Shown: positions 14,281 to 21,342, counted from the stretch's first letter. The stretch is 34,653 bases of DNA from Clostridia bacterium (GCA_900768075.1 CAAGBN010000072.1:1-34653), one strand, 5' to 3'. Numbers and translations are program-made. The notes: generated from the letters alone by a model not told the origin.

Positions 14281-17037
14281 ATGAAAAATAAAAAATTTAA
14301 AATTTTATCATTGATATTATTAGTGATTATCTGTGCCATACTGCTCTTTGTCTTCAGCGACGAAAAAGCTCCTAAAACAATCAATGTAGATAATACAGGG
14401 GCAAATACAGTAGTCGCATATAACACGGAAACGGCTGATTATAAATTGTCCGTTGATGCTAACAACAAAATTCACGACATAAGCGATCTGCTTTTTGGTA
14501 TCTTCTTTGAGGATATCAACTTTGCAGCAGATGGCGGACTTTACGCCGAAATGGTTGTAAATCGCTCTTTTGAATATACAGAGCTTGCTGTGGATGATGC
14601 TCTTTATCGCTGGAACAAGGTTGGCGAGGCTGATATTAAAGTTGAAAGTGATAAGATACATTCACTTAATGAAAACAACCCCTCATATCTTATTATCGAT
14701 AATTCTTCCGACACCCTTGCCGGCATCGAAAATATCGGCTTTCTTGAGGGAATGAGCATCAATAAAGGTGAAAGCTACAAGATGTCATTCTATGCTAAAG
14801 CTGATGGGTACAATGATGTATACACTATAAATCTTGCAGTAAAAGGCAAGGTTGTTGCAAGTGCTGAAATCGCTCCGTCGGGAGCTGAATGGACTAAATA
14901 TTCTGCTATTCTTACTCCTGATGTTACTGCCAACGAAAATGTGACCTTGCAGGTACTTATGAATAAAGGTACTGCATATTTCGATATGATTTCACTCTTC
15001 CCTGAAAACACATATAAAGGCAGAGAAAACGGCTTAAGAAATGACCTTGCAACCAAACTTGAAGAACTTCAGCCTGCATTTCTTCGTTTCCCCGGTGGTT
15101 GTGTAATCGAGGGTTACGATATAAATTCAGCTTATGATTGGAAAGCCTCTGTGGGTGCAGATGCTGACGGCAAGCCTTTAAAGTTTGGCGGTACATATGG
15201 TGATGTTGCCGCAAGAAAAATGGGCACCAACATCTGGACAGACATAAATGCTACAGATGACCAATACCCCTGCTTTATGACTTATGGTCTTGGTTTTTAT
15301 GAGTACTTCCTGCTTGCTGAAGATATCGGAGCTGTGGGTGTACCCGTACTTAACTGCGGTCTTTACTGTCAGGCAAGAGGCAGACAGCCTGTAGATATAT
15401 TTGACGACAGCGGAGCGTATACAGCAGAGTTTCAGAAGTATCTAGACGATATGCTTGACCTTGTAGAATTTTGCCGTGGTGATGAAACTACCACCTGGGG
15501 CAAGGTACGTATAGAAATGGGACACGTAGAGCCATTCGAGCTTAAATATATCTGTATCGGCAACGAAAACTGGGACGAGGTCTACTTCGAGAGATATTCT
15601 GAATTTCTGAAAGTCTTCAATAAAGCTAAAGCAGAAAATCCCGATCTTTATGACGGACTTGAGCTTATCTACTCTGCAGGTCCCGATGATGCTGATAGCG
15701 GCAACCATCTGTATGTACCCTCTTACGAATATGCAAAAAATGAGCTTGACAAAATGGGTTCAGCAAATGCCGATTATTTTGCAGGTGCAACTGACCATCA
15801 CTATTACAACACACCTACCTGGTTCTTGCAACATAGCGACTATTATGATGAGGAAAACTATTCAAGAACAGCAAAAGATATGACAAGTAACAACTGTGGC
15901 GGACTTAAGGTTTTCCTTGGTGAATATGCAGCTCAGAGCAACACCCTTAAGGCAGCTCTTGCAGAAGCAGCGTATATGACAGGTCTTGAAAGAAATGGTG
16001 ACATCGTTGTTATGGCAGCTTATGCTCCACTCTTTGGCAACAATACTGCAAGACATTGGGCACCTGATCTTATCTGGTTTAATAATCACAGTGTGACCCC
16101 CTCCGTCAACTATTATGTACAGCAGCTTTTTGCAAAGAATGTGGGTAGTGAGTTACTAGATTATACTCTCAGTAATGCAGAAAACAAAAACACCGATCTC
16201 AAAGGTGCAGTTGGTGTGGGTACTTGGTACACATCAGCTAAGTTTGACAATGTTAAAGTTATAGACAACATTACAGGCGAAGTTCTCGCAAGTGACAGCT
16301 TTGACAGCAAGACCTCAAAGAAAAACTGGGAATTCCCGGTTGGCGGTGAATGGACATTCACAGACGGAGCTCTCCTGTACCCGACAACTGAAATGAACTA
16401 TGCTCAGATCGGCACTACTGCATATTTCGGTGACAGAGATTGGTCAAACTATACATATACTGTCGAGGCAACAAAGCTTGACGGCAGTGAAGGTTTCCTG
16501 ATTCCTTTTGCGGTACAGGGTGTTGATAATAATATTTTCTGGAATATCGGCGGTTGGGAAAACACTGTATCAACACTACAGCAGGTTGAATGTGACAGCA
16601 AAACAGGTCAGCTTCCCGGTACAACAAAAGACTTTGCTGTTGAAATCGGCAGAACCTACGAGCTTAAGGTTGTAGTTGCAGGCGATACAGTTAAATGCTA
16701 TATTGACGATGAGCTTTATATTGATTATGATTTCGGTCTCGACAAAGAGTATGAATGCTACAGTGTTGCCAGCACAGCTGAGAATGGCGATATTATCATC
16801 AAGTTTGTAAATGTCACCGACAGTTCAAAGACAGTTGCTGTTAATCTCGACAATGCTCAAATTGCAAGCGAAGCGGTTATCAATCAGGTTGCAGGCAATT
16901 CTCTTACAGATGAAAACATTATTGACTCCGAAGAGACCTGCTCTCTCGAAGAATTTACTTTAGATGGTTTTGAAAACAACTTCAACTATACAATGCCTGC
17001 ATATTCAGTAACATCAATAAGACTTGATACACGGTAA
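14281..17037 (+). CDS. Membrane-anchored GH51-type arabinofuranosidase with C-terminal insert domain
   Basis: This 918-residue enzyme begins KNKKFKILSL followed by a single hydrophobic helix (about 9-25) and no lipobox, so it is a signal anchor or uncleaved signal. The barrel is interrupted by a carbohydrate-binding-type beta-sandwich at about 105-240, as in large GH51 enzymes. LRFPGGCVIEGYD, CIGNENWDEVYFERY (acid/base E429) and LKVFLGEYAAQ (nucleophile E548) mark the catalytic domain. Between about 643 and 820 a lectin-like jelly-roll (FPVGGEWTFTDGALLYP, FWNIGGWENT, TVKCYIDDELYIDYDF) is inserted in the C-terminal sandwich. It resembles DUF1080/LamG-type sugar-binding modules. The start at 14281 has AAGGAG six bases before it; an ATG at 14257 lies inside the DUF6171 gene. 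It should debranch arabinan at the cell surface together with GH43. It is the last gene of the operon. Confidence 0.88.
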   Translation: MKNKKFKILSLILLVIICAILLFVFSDEKAPKTINVDNTGANTVVAYNTETADYKLSVDANNKIHDISDLLFGIFFEDINFAADGGLYAEMVVNRSFEYTELAVDDALYRWNKVGEADIKVESDKIHSLNENNPSYLIIDNSSDTLAGIENIGFLEGMSINKGESYKMSFYAKADGYNDVYTINLAVKGKVVASAEIAPSGAEWTKYSAILTPDVTANENVTLQVLMNKGTAYFDMISLFPENTYKGRENGLRNDLATKLEELQPAFLRFPGGCVIEGYDINSAYDWKASVGADADGKPLKFGGTYGDVAARKMGTNIWTDINATDDQYPCFMTYGLGFYEYFLLAEDIGAVGVPVLNCGLYCQARGRQPVDIFDDSGAYTAEFQKYLDDMLDLVEFCRGDETTTWGKVRIEMGHVEPFELKYICIGNENWDEVYFERYSEFLKVFNKAKAENPDLYDGLELIYSAGPDDADSGNHLYVPSYEYAKNELDKMGSANADYFAGATDHHYYNTPTWFLQHSDYYDEENYSRTAKDMTSNNCGGLKVFLGEYAAQSNTLKAALAEAAYMTGLERNGDIVVMAAYAPLFGNNTARHWAPDLIWFNNHSVTPSVNYYVQQLFAKNVGSELLDYTLSNAENKNTDLKGAVGVGTWYTSAKFDNVKVIDNITGEVLASDSFDSKTSKKNWEFPVGGEWTFTDGALLYPTTEMNYAQIGTTAYFGDRDWSNYTYTVEATKLDGSEGFLIPFAVQGVDNNIFWNIGGWENTVSTLQQVECDSKTGQLPGTTKDFAVEIGRTYELKVVVAGDTVKCYIDDELYIDYDFGLDKEYECYSVASTAENGDIIIKFVNVTDSSKTVAVNLDNAQIASEAVINQVAGNSLTDENIIDSEETCSLEEFTLDGFENNFNYTMPAYSVTSIRLDTR

Positions 17038-17054
17038 ACTGCCAAAACACAAAA

Positions 17055-17089
17055 TAAGGGTAGTAAGGTTTCTTTCCTTACTACCCTTA
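17055..17089. terminator. Terminator ending the GH28-GH51 operon
   Basis: TAAGGGTAGTAAGG and CCTTACTACCCTTA form a perfect 14-bp stem with a 7-nt loop, followed by CATTTTAATTAT. It lies 17 bases after the last glycosidase stop and 4 bases before the convergent tnpV stop. It may serve both directions (minus-strand tail TTATTTTGTGTTTT). Confidence 0.85.
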
Positions 17090-17093
17090 CATT

Positions 17094-17459
17094 TTAATTA
17101 TATATCAGCTCATTACGCACAATCTCTCTTGCCCGTTGCTGAATATTGCCCATTCTCTGTACCCATTCAAGCTGGTCTTGCTCTTTAAGTTCTTCTGTGA
17201 CACCTTCTGCCTCTTTCATCTGCTCAATCAAAAGGTCGTACATTTCGTTTGCCTGTTTTTCTATCTCTGCACAGTGCTGATACAGCTTACCTTCCGCAAG
17301 TAGCACAGAAAACACAACTTTCTTGTGCTTGAAAAGGCAGTTTTTGTAAAGCATACCCCACTTACCAAGCCTGACCTTTGCTTCTTCGGGCGGTAGTTTG
17401 AGGTTCGGGATTAAATAATCGCCAACCCTGCGATATGTAATCTCTGTTTTGTTTGGCAT
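17094..17459 (-). CDS. tnpV: TnpV-family transposon-encoded protein
   Basis: This 121-residue protein matches the clostridial TnpV family known from Tn4451-type and related mobile elements. ITYRRVGDYLIPNLKLP opens it, GKWGMLYKNCLFKHKK lies in the middle, and the C-terminal helix has YDLLIEQMKEAEGVTEELK and NIQQRAREIVRNELIYN. The family has no proven biochemical activity but is a dependable marker of mobile DNA in Firmicutes. AAGGAGGAAAAATTATG gives a firm start. It heads away from the tRNA-Trp remnant and follows the DUF6809 gene and the 51-codon gene on the same strand, the usual company of such elements. No transposase or recombinase accompanies it in the window. Confidence 0.9.
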   Translation of the reverse strand: MPNKTEITYRRVGDYLIPNLKLPPEEAKVRLGKWGMLYKNCLFKHKKVVFSVLLAEGKLYQHCAEIEKQANEMYDLLIEQMKEAEGVTEELKEQDQLEWVQRMGNIQQRAREIVRNELIYN

Positions 17460-17556
17460 AATTTTTCCTCCTTAATAATATTGGTGATAACTTAAAATGT
17501 TATATTTTGAGGGTATCACCCTCGTAATTTTCAACGAGCATAGAATGTTTTTGTTG

Positions 17557-17584
17557 TCAAGAGCAGAAGCAAAGCGACTCTTGA
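17557..17584 (-). terminator. Hairpin after the DUF6809 gene
   Basis: TCAAGAG and CTCTTGA form a 7-bp inverted repeat 19 bases beyond the DUF6809 stop. There is no strong U-tract (CAACAAAAAC on the minus strand), so it may be a processing or regulatory hairpin. A smaller GAGGG-TGATA-CCCTC hairpin lies at about 17511-17525. Confidence 0.35.
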
Positions 17585-17602
17585 TAATTAAAACAGGCTA
17601 TG

Positions 17603-17872
17603 CTATCTGTTTATAAAAGTATCATATGTAAATCTTGCACCGAGCCGGAAACCTGATATGAAGCTGTCAGAATTGCTTATACTCGAAAACTCATTGTGGG
17701 CATTCACATAATTTACAAACAGCTCCCTTTCCTTTTCGGGTAGCATAACCGTCAACTCTTCCTCTTTCTTTGCAAGTGAGCTCAACTTATTTTTGAGCTT
17801 GGGTGAGATTTCCGTTGTCAACTCCTGCGGCTCAATATTGCCGTAATAAAAATCTTCTAAAACACTCGACAT
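17603..17872 (-). CDS. DUF6809-family small protein
   Basis: This 89-residue protein matches what I recall of DUF6809: a start with LEDFYYGNIEPQE, a central charged helix (KNKLSSLAKKEEELTVMLPE), and an end of the form SDSFISGFRLGARFTYDTF. Members are common beside tnpV and recombinase genes in clostridial mobile elements, and their role is unknown. A ribosome site (GAGGTGATTTT) precedes the ATG. It lies 11 bases after the 51-codon gene, so the two are probably one transcript. Confidence 0.8.
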   Translation of the reverse strand: MSSVLEDFYYGNIEPQELTTEISPKLKNKLSSLAKKEEELTVMLPEKERELFVNYVNAHNEFSSISNSDSFISGFRLGARFTYDTFINR

Positions 17873-17883
17873 AAAATCACCTC

Positions 17884-18039
17884 TTACCTTTCACTTTTAT
17901 CAATGATTTTCAGCAACAACTCGTCAACATCCTCGGTTGGTAATCCGTCTGCCAATAGCATGTTACGGAACTCATTTATGCCGTTGATAAGCAAATTGCA
18001 CTCAAAATCCGTAAACTTGATTTTGATTTTTCTTCTCAT
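17884..18039 (-). CDS. 51-residue mobile-element-type small protein
   Basis: A short gene read on the minus strand from an ATG at 18039, preceded by AACAGGAGG at an ideal distance, to a TAA at 17886-17884. The product starts MRRKIKIKFTDFECNLLING and ends LLLKIIDKSER, a basic N-terminus followed by amphipathic helices. Small proteins of this layout often precede DUF6809 and tnpV genes in clostridial elements. I recall the type but no function. The strong ribosome site and tight spacing to DUF6809 support a real gene. Confidence 0.7.
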   Translation of the reverse strand: MRRKIKIKFTDFECNLLINGINEFRNMLLADGLPTEDVDELLLKIIDKSER

Positions 18040-18201
18040 AATAAAACCTCCTGTTATTTGGTAGCTCCATTTTAACGCATAATAGGAGGTGAGTCGAATG
18101 TACGGGAAGCAATTAAAATAACTTTAAAAATATTGTTATATGTCCCTCGATATGTCCCCCAAAGCCTCTGAAGCCGCATCAAATAAGGAAAGAATACTAT
18201 C
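18040..18201. other. Gene-poor end of the mobile-element module
   Basis: No convincing gene. An AGGAGGT with an ATG 7 bases later (18098) opens only seven codons (MYGKQLK) before a stop, possibly a remnant. Two direct TATGTCCC repeats (18139-18146 and 18151-18158) separated by TCGA lie about 45 bases before the tRNA-derived sequence, a suitable place for integrase binding sites. Confidence 0.4.
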
Positions 18202-18246
18202 CTCCAAAACCGCGTGCCGAGGGTTCGAGCCCTTCTGCCCCTGCCA
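18202..18246 (+). pseudogene. 3' half of tRNA-Trp(CCA), probable att site
   Basis: The sequence runs from a tRNA-Trp anticodon loop (CTCCAAA, anticodon CCA) through ACCGCG, the variable region, a T-arm (GAGGG-TTCGAGC-CCTTC) and acceptor strand TGCCCCT to GCCA. The matching 5' half (acceptor AGGGGCA, D-arm, anticodon 5' stem) is missing, and the bases before the loop cannot pair with the anticodon stem. This is the duplicate 3' end left when an element integrates with crossover in the anticodon loop. The intact gene should lie at the element's other end, outside the window to the left. A terminator follows directly. Confidence 0.75.
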
Positions 18247-18249
18247 AAA
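18225..18249 (+). repeat. 25-bp direct repeat, copy 1 (tRNA 3' end)
   Basis: TCGAGCCCTTCTGCCCCTGC plus CAAAA is repeated exactly at 18385-18409, 160 bp away. It covers the T-loop, the acceptor strand and the CCA end of the tRNA-Trp remnant. Confidence 0.9.
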
Positions 18250-18282
18250 AACGGTATCATTAAGATGCCGTTTTATTTTTTG
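18248..18282 (+). terminator. Terminator behind the tRNA-Trp 3' half
   Basis: AAAACGGTATC and GATGCCGTTTT form an 11-bp stem (one G-U) with loop ATTAA, followed by ATTTTTTG. It is a standard intrinsic terminator in the right place for a tRNA gene, which suggests that the sequence right of 18202 was once the native downstream region. Confidence 0.8.
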
Positions 18283-18304
18283 CAAAAAATGTTGAAATTA
18301 AGTA

Positions 18305-18370
18305 GGCTCGAAGTAGGAGCGGTAGTGAATCGATGTCCTGTGGACATCGAGAGCCGCGAATGACCGAGCA
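18305..18370. repeat. Nested inverted repeat before the second tRNA-like end
   Basis: GCTCG ... CGAGC, then GCGG ... CCGC, then a perfect 9-bp TCGATGTCC-TGT-GGACATCGA hairpin are nested in each other over about 65 bases, forming an interrupted long stem. It lies between the two tRNA 3'-end copies. It could be a pseudo-tRNA body, a recombination site or a structured RNA. Confidence 0.5.
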
Positions 18371-18384
18371 CCGCAGTGTGAGAG

Positions 18385-18409
18385 TCGAGCCCTTCTGCCC
18401 CTGCCAAAA
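18385..18409 (+). repeat. 25-bp direct repeat, copy 2 (degenerate tRNA 3' end)
   Basis: Identical to 18225-18249. Weaker similarity continues to the left (CCGCAGTGTGAGAG versus CCGCGTGCCGAGGGT), but T-stem pairing is lost. It is also followed by a terminator, as copy 1 is. This suggests a second, older integration scar or a decayed tRNA. Confidence 0.8.
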
Positions 18410-18410
18410 G

Positions 18411-18438
18411 GACATCGCATAAGCGGTGTCTTTCTTTA
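18411..18438 (+). terminator. Terminator behind the second tRNA-like end
   Basis: GACATCG and CGGTGTC (one G-U) enclose CATAAG and are followed by TTTCTTTA. Confidence 0.55.
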
Positions 18439-18440
18439 TA

Positions 18441-18476
18441 TACAAAAAGGCAGTACGTCCTGTACTGCCTTTTGTA
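18441..18476. terminator. Bidirectional terminator of the 845-aa gene
   Basis: AAAAGGCAGTAC and GTACTGCCTTTT form a perfect 12-bp stem with a 5-nt loop. T-rich tails lie on both sides (TGTATTTTT on plus, TTGTATATAAAG on minus). It lies 29 bases after the stop of the minus-strand metallophosphoesterase. Confidence 0.8.
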
Positions 18477-18504
18477 TTTTTGATTAGAAACACTTGTTAG
18501 AATT

Positions 18505-21042
18505 TTAGTCGATTTCTTCGCAATATGTGATAACAAGATTGTTGCCCGAGCCGATACCTGACACTCTGAAATATACCATAGCGCTTATATCATCCGTGGC
18601 ATTTGCAGGTGTAAATTTGGTTATTGCTCCCTCGTAGCTTATGCCGTTCTTTTTATCTTCTTCGCCTGAAAGTGTTATGGTCTTGATGTGATTGCCACTC
18701 GCATCGTAAAGGCAAAGATATGAGCCTGTTGTACCGTCAAAGCCCATGCCTTTGATTCTGATAACTGCATTAGCATCAGCTTCAAGATAACCGACACAAA
18801 CATAAGCTGTAGCAGTTTCTTCGTTACCGCTGTCTGTAAGACGGTAGTTGTTTCTGAAGCCCTCATCACCGTAAATGTTACCTAACTTATCCCTTGAATA
18901 CTGCACAATGTTAGTGTAAGCAGTAATAGGTGATCCGATTTCCTCTTTGATAGTACTGCCGTCAATTTCTTCATTAACGGTAACTATAAGATTTTCACCA
19001 ACACCCTTGGTTGATACTCTGAAATATGCCATATCGCTCAGATTGCCCGTCTGTACCTGAGAAGGAGTGAAAACAAGCACTCCCGAAGTTGTGTAGGCAA
19101 TACCTGATTTTTCATCGTTGCTACCTGTAAGACAAGCAAGCCAGATGAGAGTTTTATTGATATCATAAGCAAGAATATAGTTACCTGTTGTACCGTCAAA
19201 TGTTGCCTGCGCTACTCTGATAACATCATCGCTGTCAGCAGGCATAAAGCCCGTATGAGTAAAATCCATATTGAAAATCAGAACATCTGCCGAGTTAATG
19301 GAATTATGATCAAGATAGCCCTTTCCGCAATAGACGTTATTTGCAGCAGTGACACTTGTAGGCACTAAGTTGGTGTAAACGTAGGTTATATCATTACCGC
19401 CCTCATCACCTGAGTTTCCGCTGTCATCACCGCCGTCGTTTCCGTTTCCGCCCTCTGTACTGCCACCTGAAGTGTTATCAGCGCCATCGTCGCCGTTACC
19501 GTCATCTCCGCTGTCTGTACCCGAGTCTTCCCAGATATCAGTGCCTGTAATGGTACGGTCGACGCCTGCACCGTAATGTACAGCGTGGATTTCACCTGTG
19601 AGCTTGTCAAGAACAATAACACAAAATGCCGTATCAGTTGCAGTATTCACGGTTTTGTTATAGGTTTTCTCATCACCGTAAGCTGTGTTTTCAGCGTTAG
19701 AATAAGAAGAGCCCTTATAGAAGTTATTGTCGTAAAAGCCCGCATTCGGAATAGCTACAACAGGGATGTTTTTCTCCGTGATGAATCTGACTCTGTAATT
19801 GTGCAGATGACCGTGAAACTGACCGAGTATTACAGCACCGTTTTTGCCTGCAAAGTCATATGCAAGCTTATCACCCGATGAAGTTATAACATCAATAGCC
19901 TCACCCTTGGCGTAAGCCTCAATAACATCAAGAGCGAGAGTGAATTTATCGGTCATATCAAGAGGATGGTGTCCTAAAAGAATAATTTTCCACTCTGATC
20001 TGTCACTCTTGTCTGAAAGGTCAAGAGCACGGCAAAGCCACTGAAGCTGAGCAATACTCATCACAGCAGTTTCTGAAGAGGGTAAGAGCTTCTTGCCATG
20101 AGTGTCTGATGTATTAAGGCAGATTACTCTGAGCTTTTCCTTTGCAATATCCTTATAACAGTATCCTCTCACTCTGTCGCTTTCTGAAAAGACTGCATCA
20201 TTCCATTTGTAGATGAGATTAAAAAGCACCTGAGAGCTGATTGTACCGCCGTTACGGTAGTAAGCCTTGCAGAGACTGTCTTCACTACCGCTGCATCTGA
20301 GGGTATCAATATTGCATTCAGCCATATGTAAAGCTGAGTTTACGCTCATCATTTCAGAAATAGCGTCAGCTGTGTCTTTGTCAGCACCGCCTGCTGTCAT
20401 ATCACCGAGATAAACCGAAAAATCAACAGGACAGCTTTGTGCTATAAGCTTCATAGCCTGAGCCATATGTCTGACGGCTGTCTCACTGTTGTAATCGCCC
20501 TTTTTATAATGGGCATCACTTGCAGCAAGGAAGGTTACAGTGTTCTCATTTGAGTATTCGATTACCTTTTCGGCAACCTCAAGCGCCTGATTTTTAACAT
20601 ATTCGGGGAAATATTCAGACTCGGTGCCGTTGGCCTTGATGTGATTTACATTTTCGTTGATTTCAGTGAGGATATCCTCGAGAATTTCCTGCTGTGACTT
20701 TTCAAGGTCATCAATGGCAGTGTGAGGCTTTGCTCTGGGTCTTACATAAAGCACTCCCCTTTTGATACTCTCACCAACCTTAAGGCTTTCGCTGATATAA
20801 AGCCAGGCAAAAATATCGGCACTGCTTTTAAGCAGTGCATCAGGGATATCAACTATAGCCTGACCTGATTCGCCCTTAGCTTCTGCAACAACAGCCTCAG
20901 ATGAGCCTCTCGAGGAAAAATGCACCTGAAATTTTTCAGGCATATCATCCCATAAAATTTTAAGCTTCTGACCTCTGTCCCACTGAGTAAGACCGAAGGC
21001 ACAGGCTTCTTTACAACTGTTGTCAAATTTAATTTCTATCAT
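18505..21042 (-). CDS. Phage-tail-like metallophosphoesterase with duplicated C-terminal domain
   Basis: 845 residues in four parts. Residues 1-105 (CAFGLTQWDRGQKLKI; ADIFAWLYISES) resemble the N-terminal module of tail and receptor-binding proteins of gut Firmicute phages, by recollection. Residues 165-480 are a calcineurin-type phosphoesterase: D176-x-H178, GD213-214, GHH357-359, GHLH411-414. The usual GNHD box is replaced by GSED (252-255), removing the metal-binding Asn and catalytic His, so activity may be altered or lost. Residues 502-552 are an Asp/Gly/Ser/Asn linker. Residues 556-694 and 709-845 are two copies of one beta-rich domain, each starting YTN and ending EEID with FDGTTG-Y inside. 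There is no signal peptide. TTAGGAG precedes the ATG. No other phage structural gene is nearby. It may be a prophage leftover or a surface/adhesion protein released by other means. Confidence 0.8.
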   Translation of the reverse strand: MIEIKFDNSCKEACAFGLTQWDRGQKLKILWDDMPEKFQVHFSSRGSSEAVVAEAKGESGQAIVDIPDALLKSSADIFAWLYISESLKVGESIKRGVLYVRPRAKPHTAIDDLEKSQQEILEDILTEINENVNHIKANGTESEYFPEYVKNQALEVAEKVIEYSNENTVTFLAASDAHYKKGDYNSETAVRHMAQAMKLIAQSCPVDFSVYLGDMTAGGADKDTADAISEMMSVNSALHMAECNIDTLRCSGSEDSLCKAYYRNGGTISSQVLFNLIYKWNDAVFSESDRVRGYCYKDIAKEKLRVICLNTSDTHGKKLLPSSETAVMSIAQLQWLCRALDLSDKSDRSEWKIILLGHHPLDMTDKFTLALDVIEAYAKGEAIDVITSSGDKLAYDFAGKNGAVILGQFHGHLHNYRVRFITEKNIPVVAIPNAGFYDNNFYKGSSYSNAENTAYGDEKTYNKTVNTATDTAFCVIVLDKLTGEIHAVHYGAGVDRTITGTDIWEDSGTDSGDDGNGDDGADNTSGGSTEGGNGNDGGDDSGNSGDEGGNDITYVYTNLVPTSVTAANNVYCGKGYLDHNSINSADVLIFNMDFTHTGFMPADSDDVIRVAQATFDGTTGNYILAYDINKTLIWLACLTGSNDEKSGIAYTTSGVLVFTPSQVQTGNLSDMAYFRVSTKGVGENLIVTVNEEIDGSTIKEEIGSPITAYTNIVQYSRDKLGNIYGDEGFRNNYRLTDSGNEETATAYVCVGYLEADANAVIRIKGMGFDGTTGSYLCLYDASGNHIKTITLSGEEDKKNGISYEGAITKFTPANATDDISAMVYFRVSGIGSGNNLVITYCEEID

Positions 21043-21342
21043 TTATTCAACTCCTAAAAAAATATTAAGTGCCGTCACAAAAAGATGTGATAGCACTCGC
21101 CTAAAATATTAACAACAGTTTTCCCTTTGACCTGTAGTTTATCACTACAATTTAATTCTATGAGATATTTTCACCTTTGTCAATAGCTTTATTAATAATT
21201 ATGAATATTTCATTTGCCTTTTGCACAAAAGACACCTGACGTTTTTGTCTATAACATAAAATTAAGCCTGAGCTACTTTATTTCTGCAAAGCTTTGATAT
21301 ATAATTAAACTTGTATATTTATAAATAAAGGAGAAATCTATT
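21043..21342. promoter_or_regulatory. Divergent intergenic region with two inverted repeats
   Basis: There is no gene in these 300 bases between divergent genes. Two dyads are visible. GTGC-N2-TCAC-N8-GTGA-N2-GCAC at 21069-21096 lies in the leader of the metallophosphoesterase gene. TGTAGT-TTATC-ACTACA is at 21133-21149. A TATAAT at 21300-21305 is 38 bases before the DUF2804 start and could be its -10, with only a weak -35. No riboswitch or small RNA is recognisable. Confidence 0.45.

Noticed and set aside
14463..14480. Third operator copy (ACGACATA in the anchored GH51-type gene)
   Set aside because: Only one half-site inside coding sequence; no AATGTCGT partner 11 bases away.
18411..18476. 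CRISPR-like series of short palindromes
   Set aside because: The three hairpins differ in sequence and are each T-tailed terminators; there are no regular repeats with spacers in the window and no cas genes.
18072..18536. Short minus-strand frames across the tRNA-like ends
   Set aside because: They read antisense through tRNA-derived repeats and terminators, have no ribosome sites and only biased composition.
18505..21042. Intact prophage around the phage-tail-like gene
   Set aside because: No terminase, capsid, portal, lysis or integrase gene is adjacent; only this one protein has a phage-like part.
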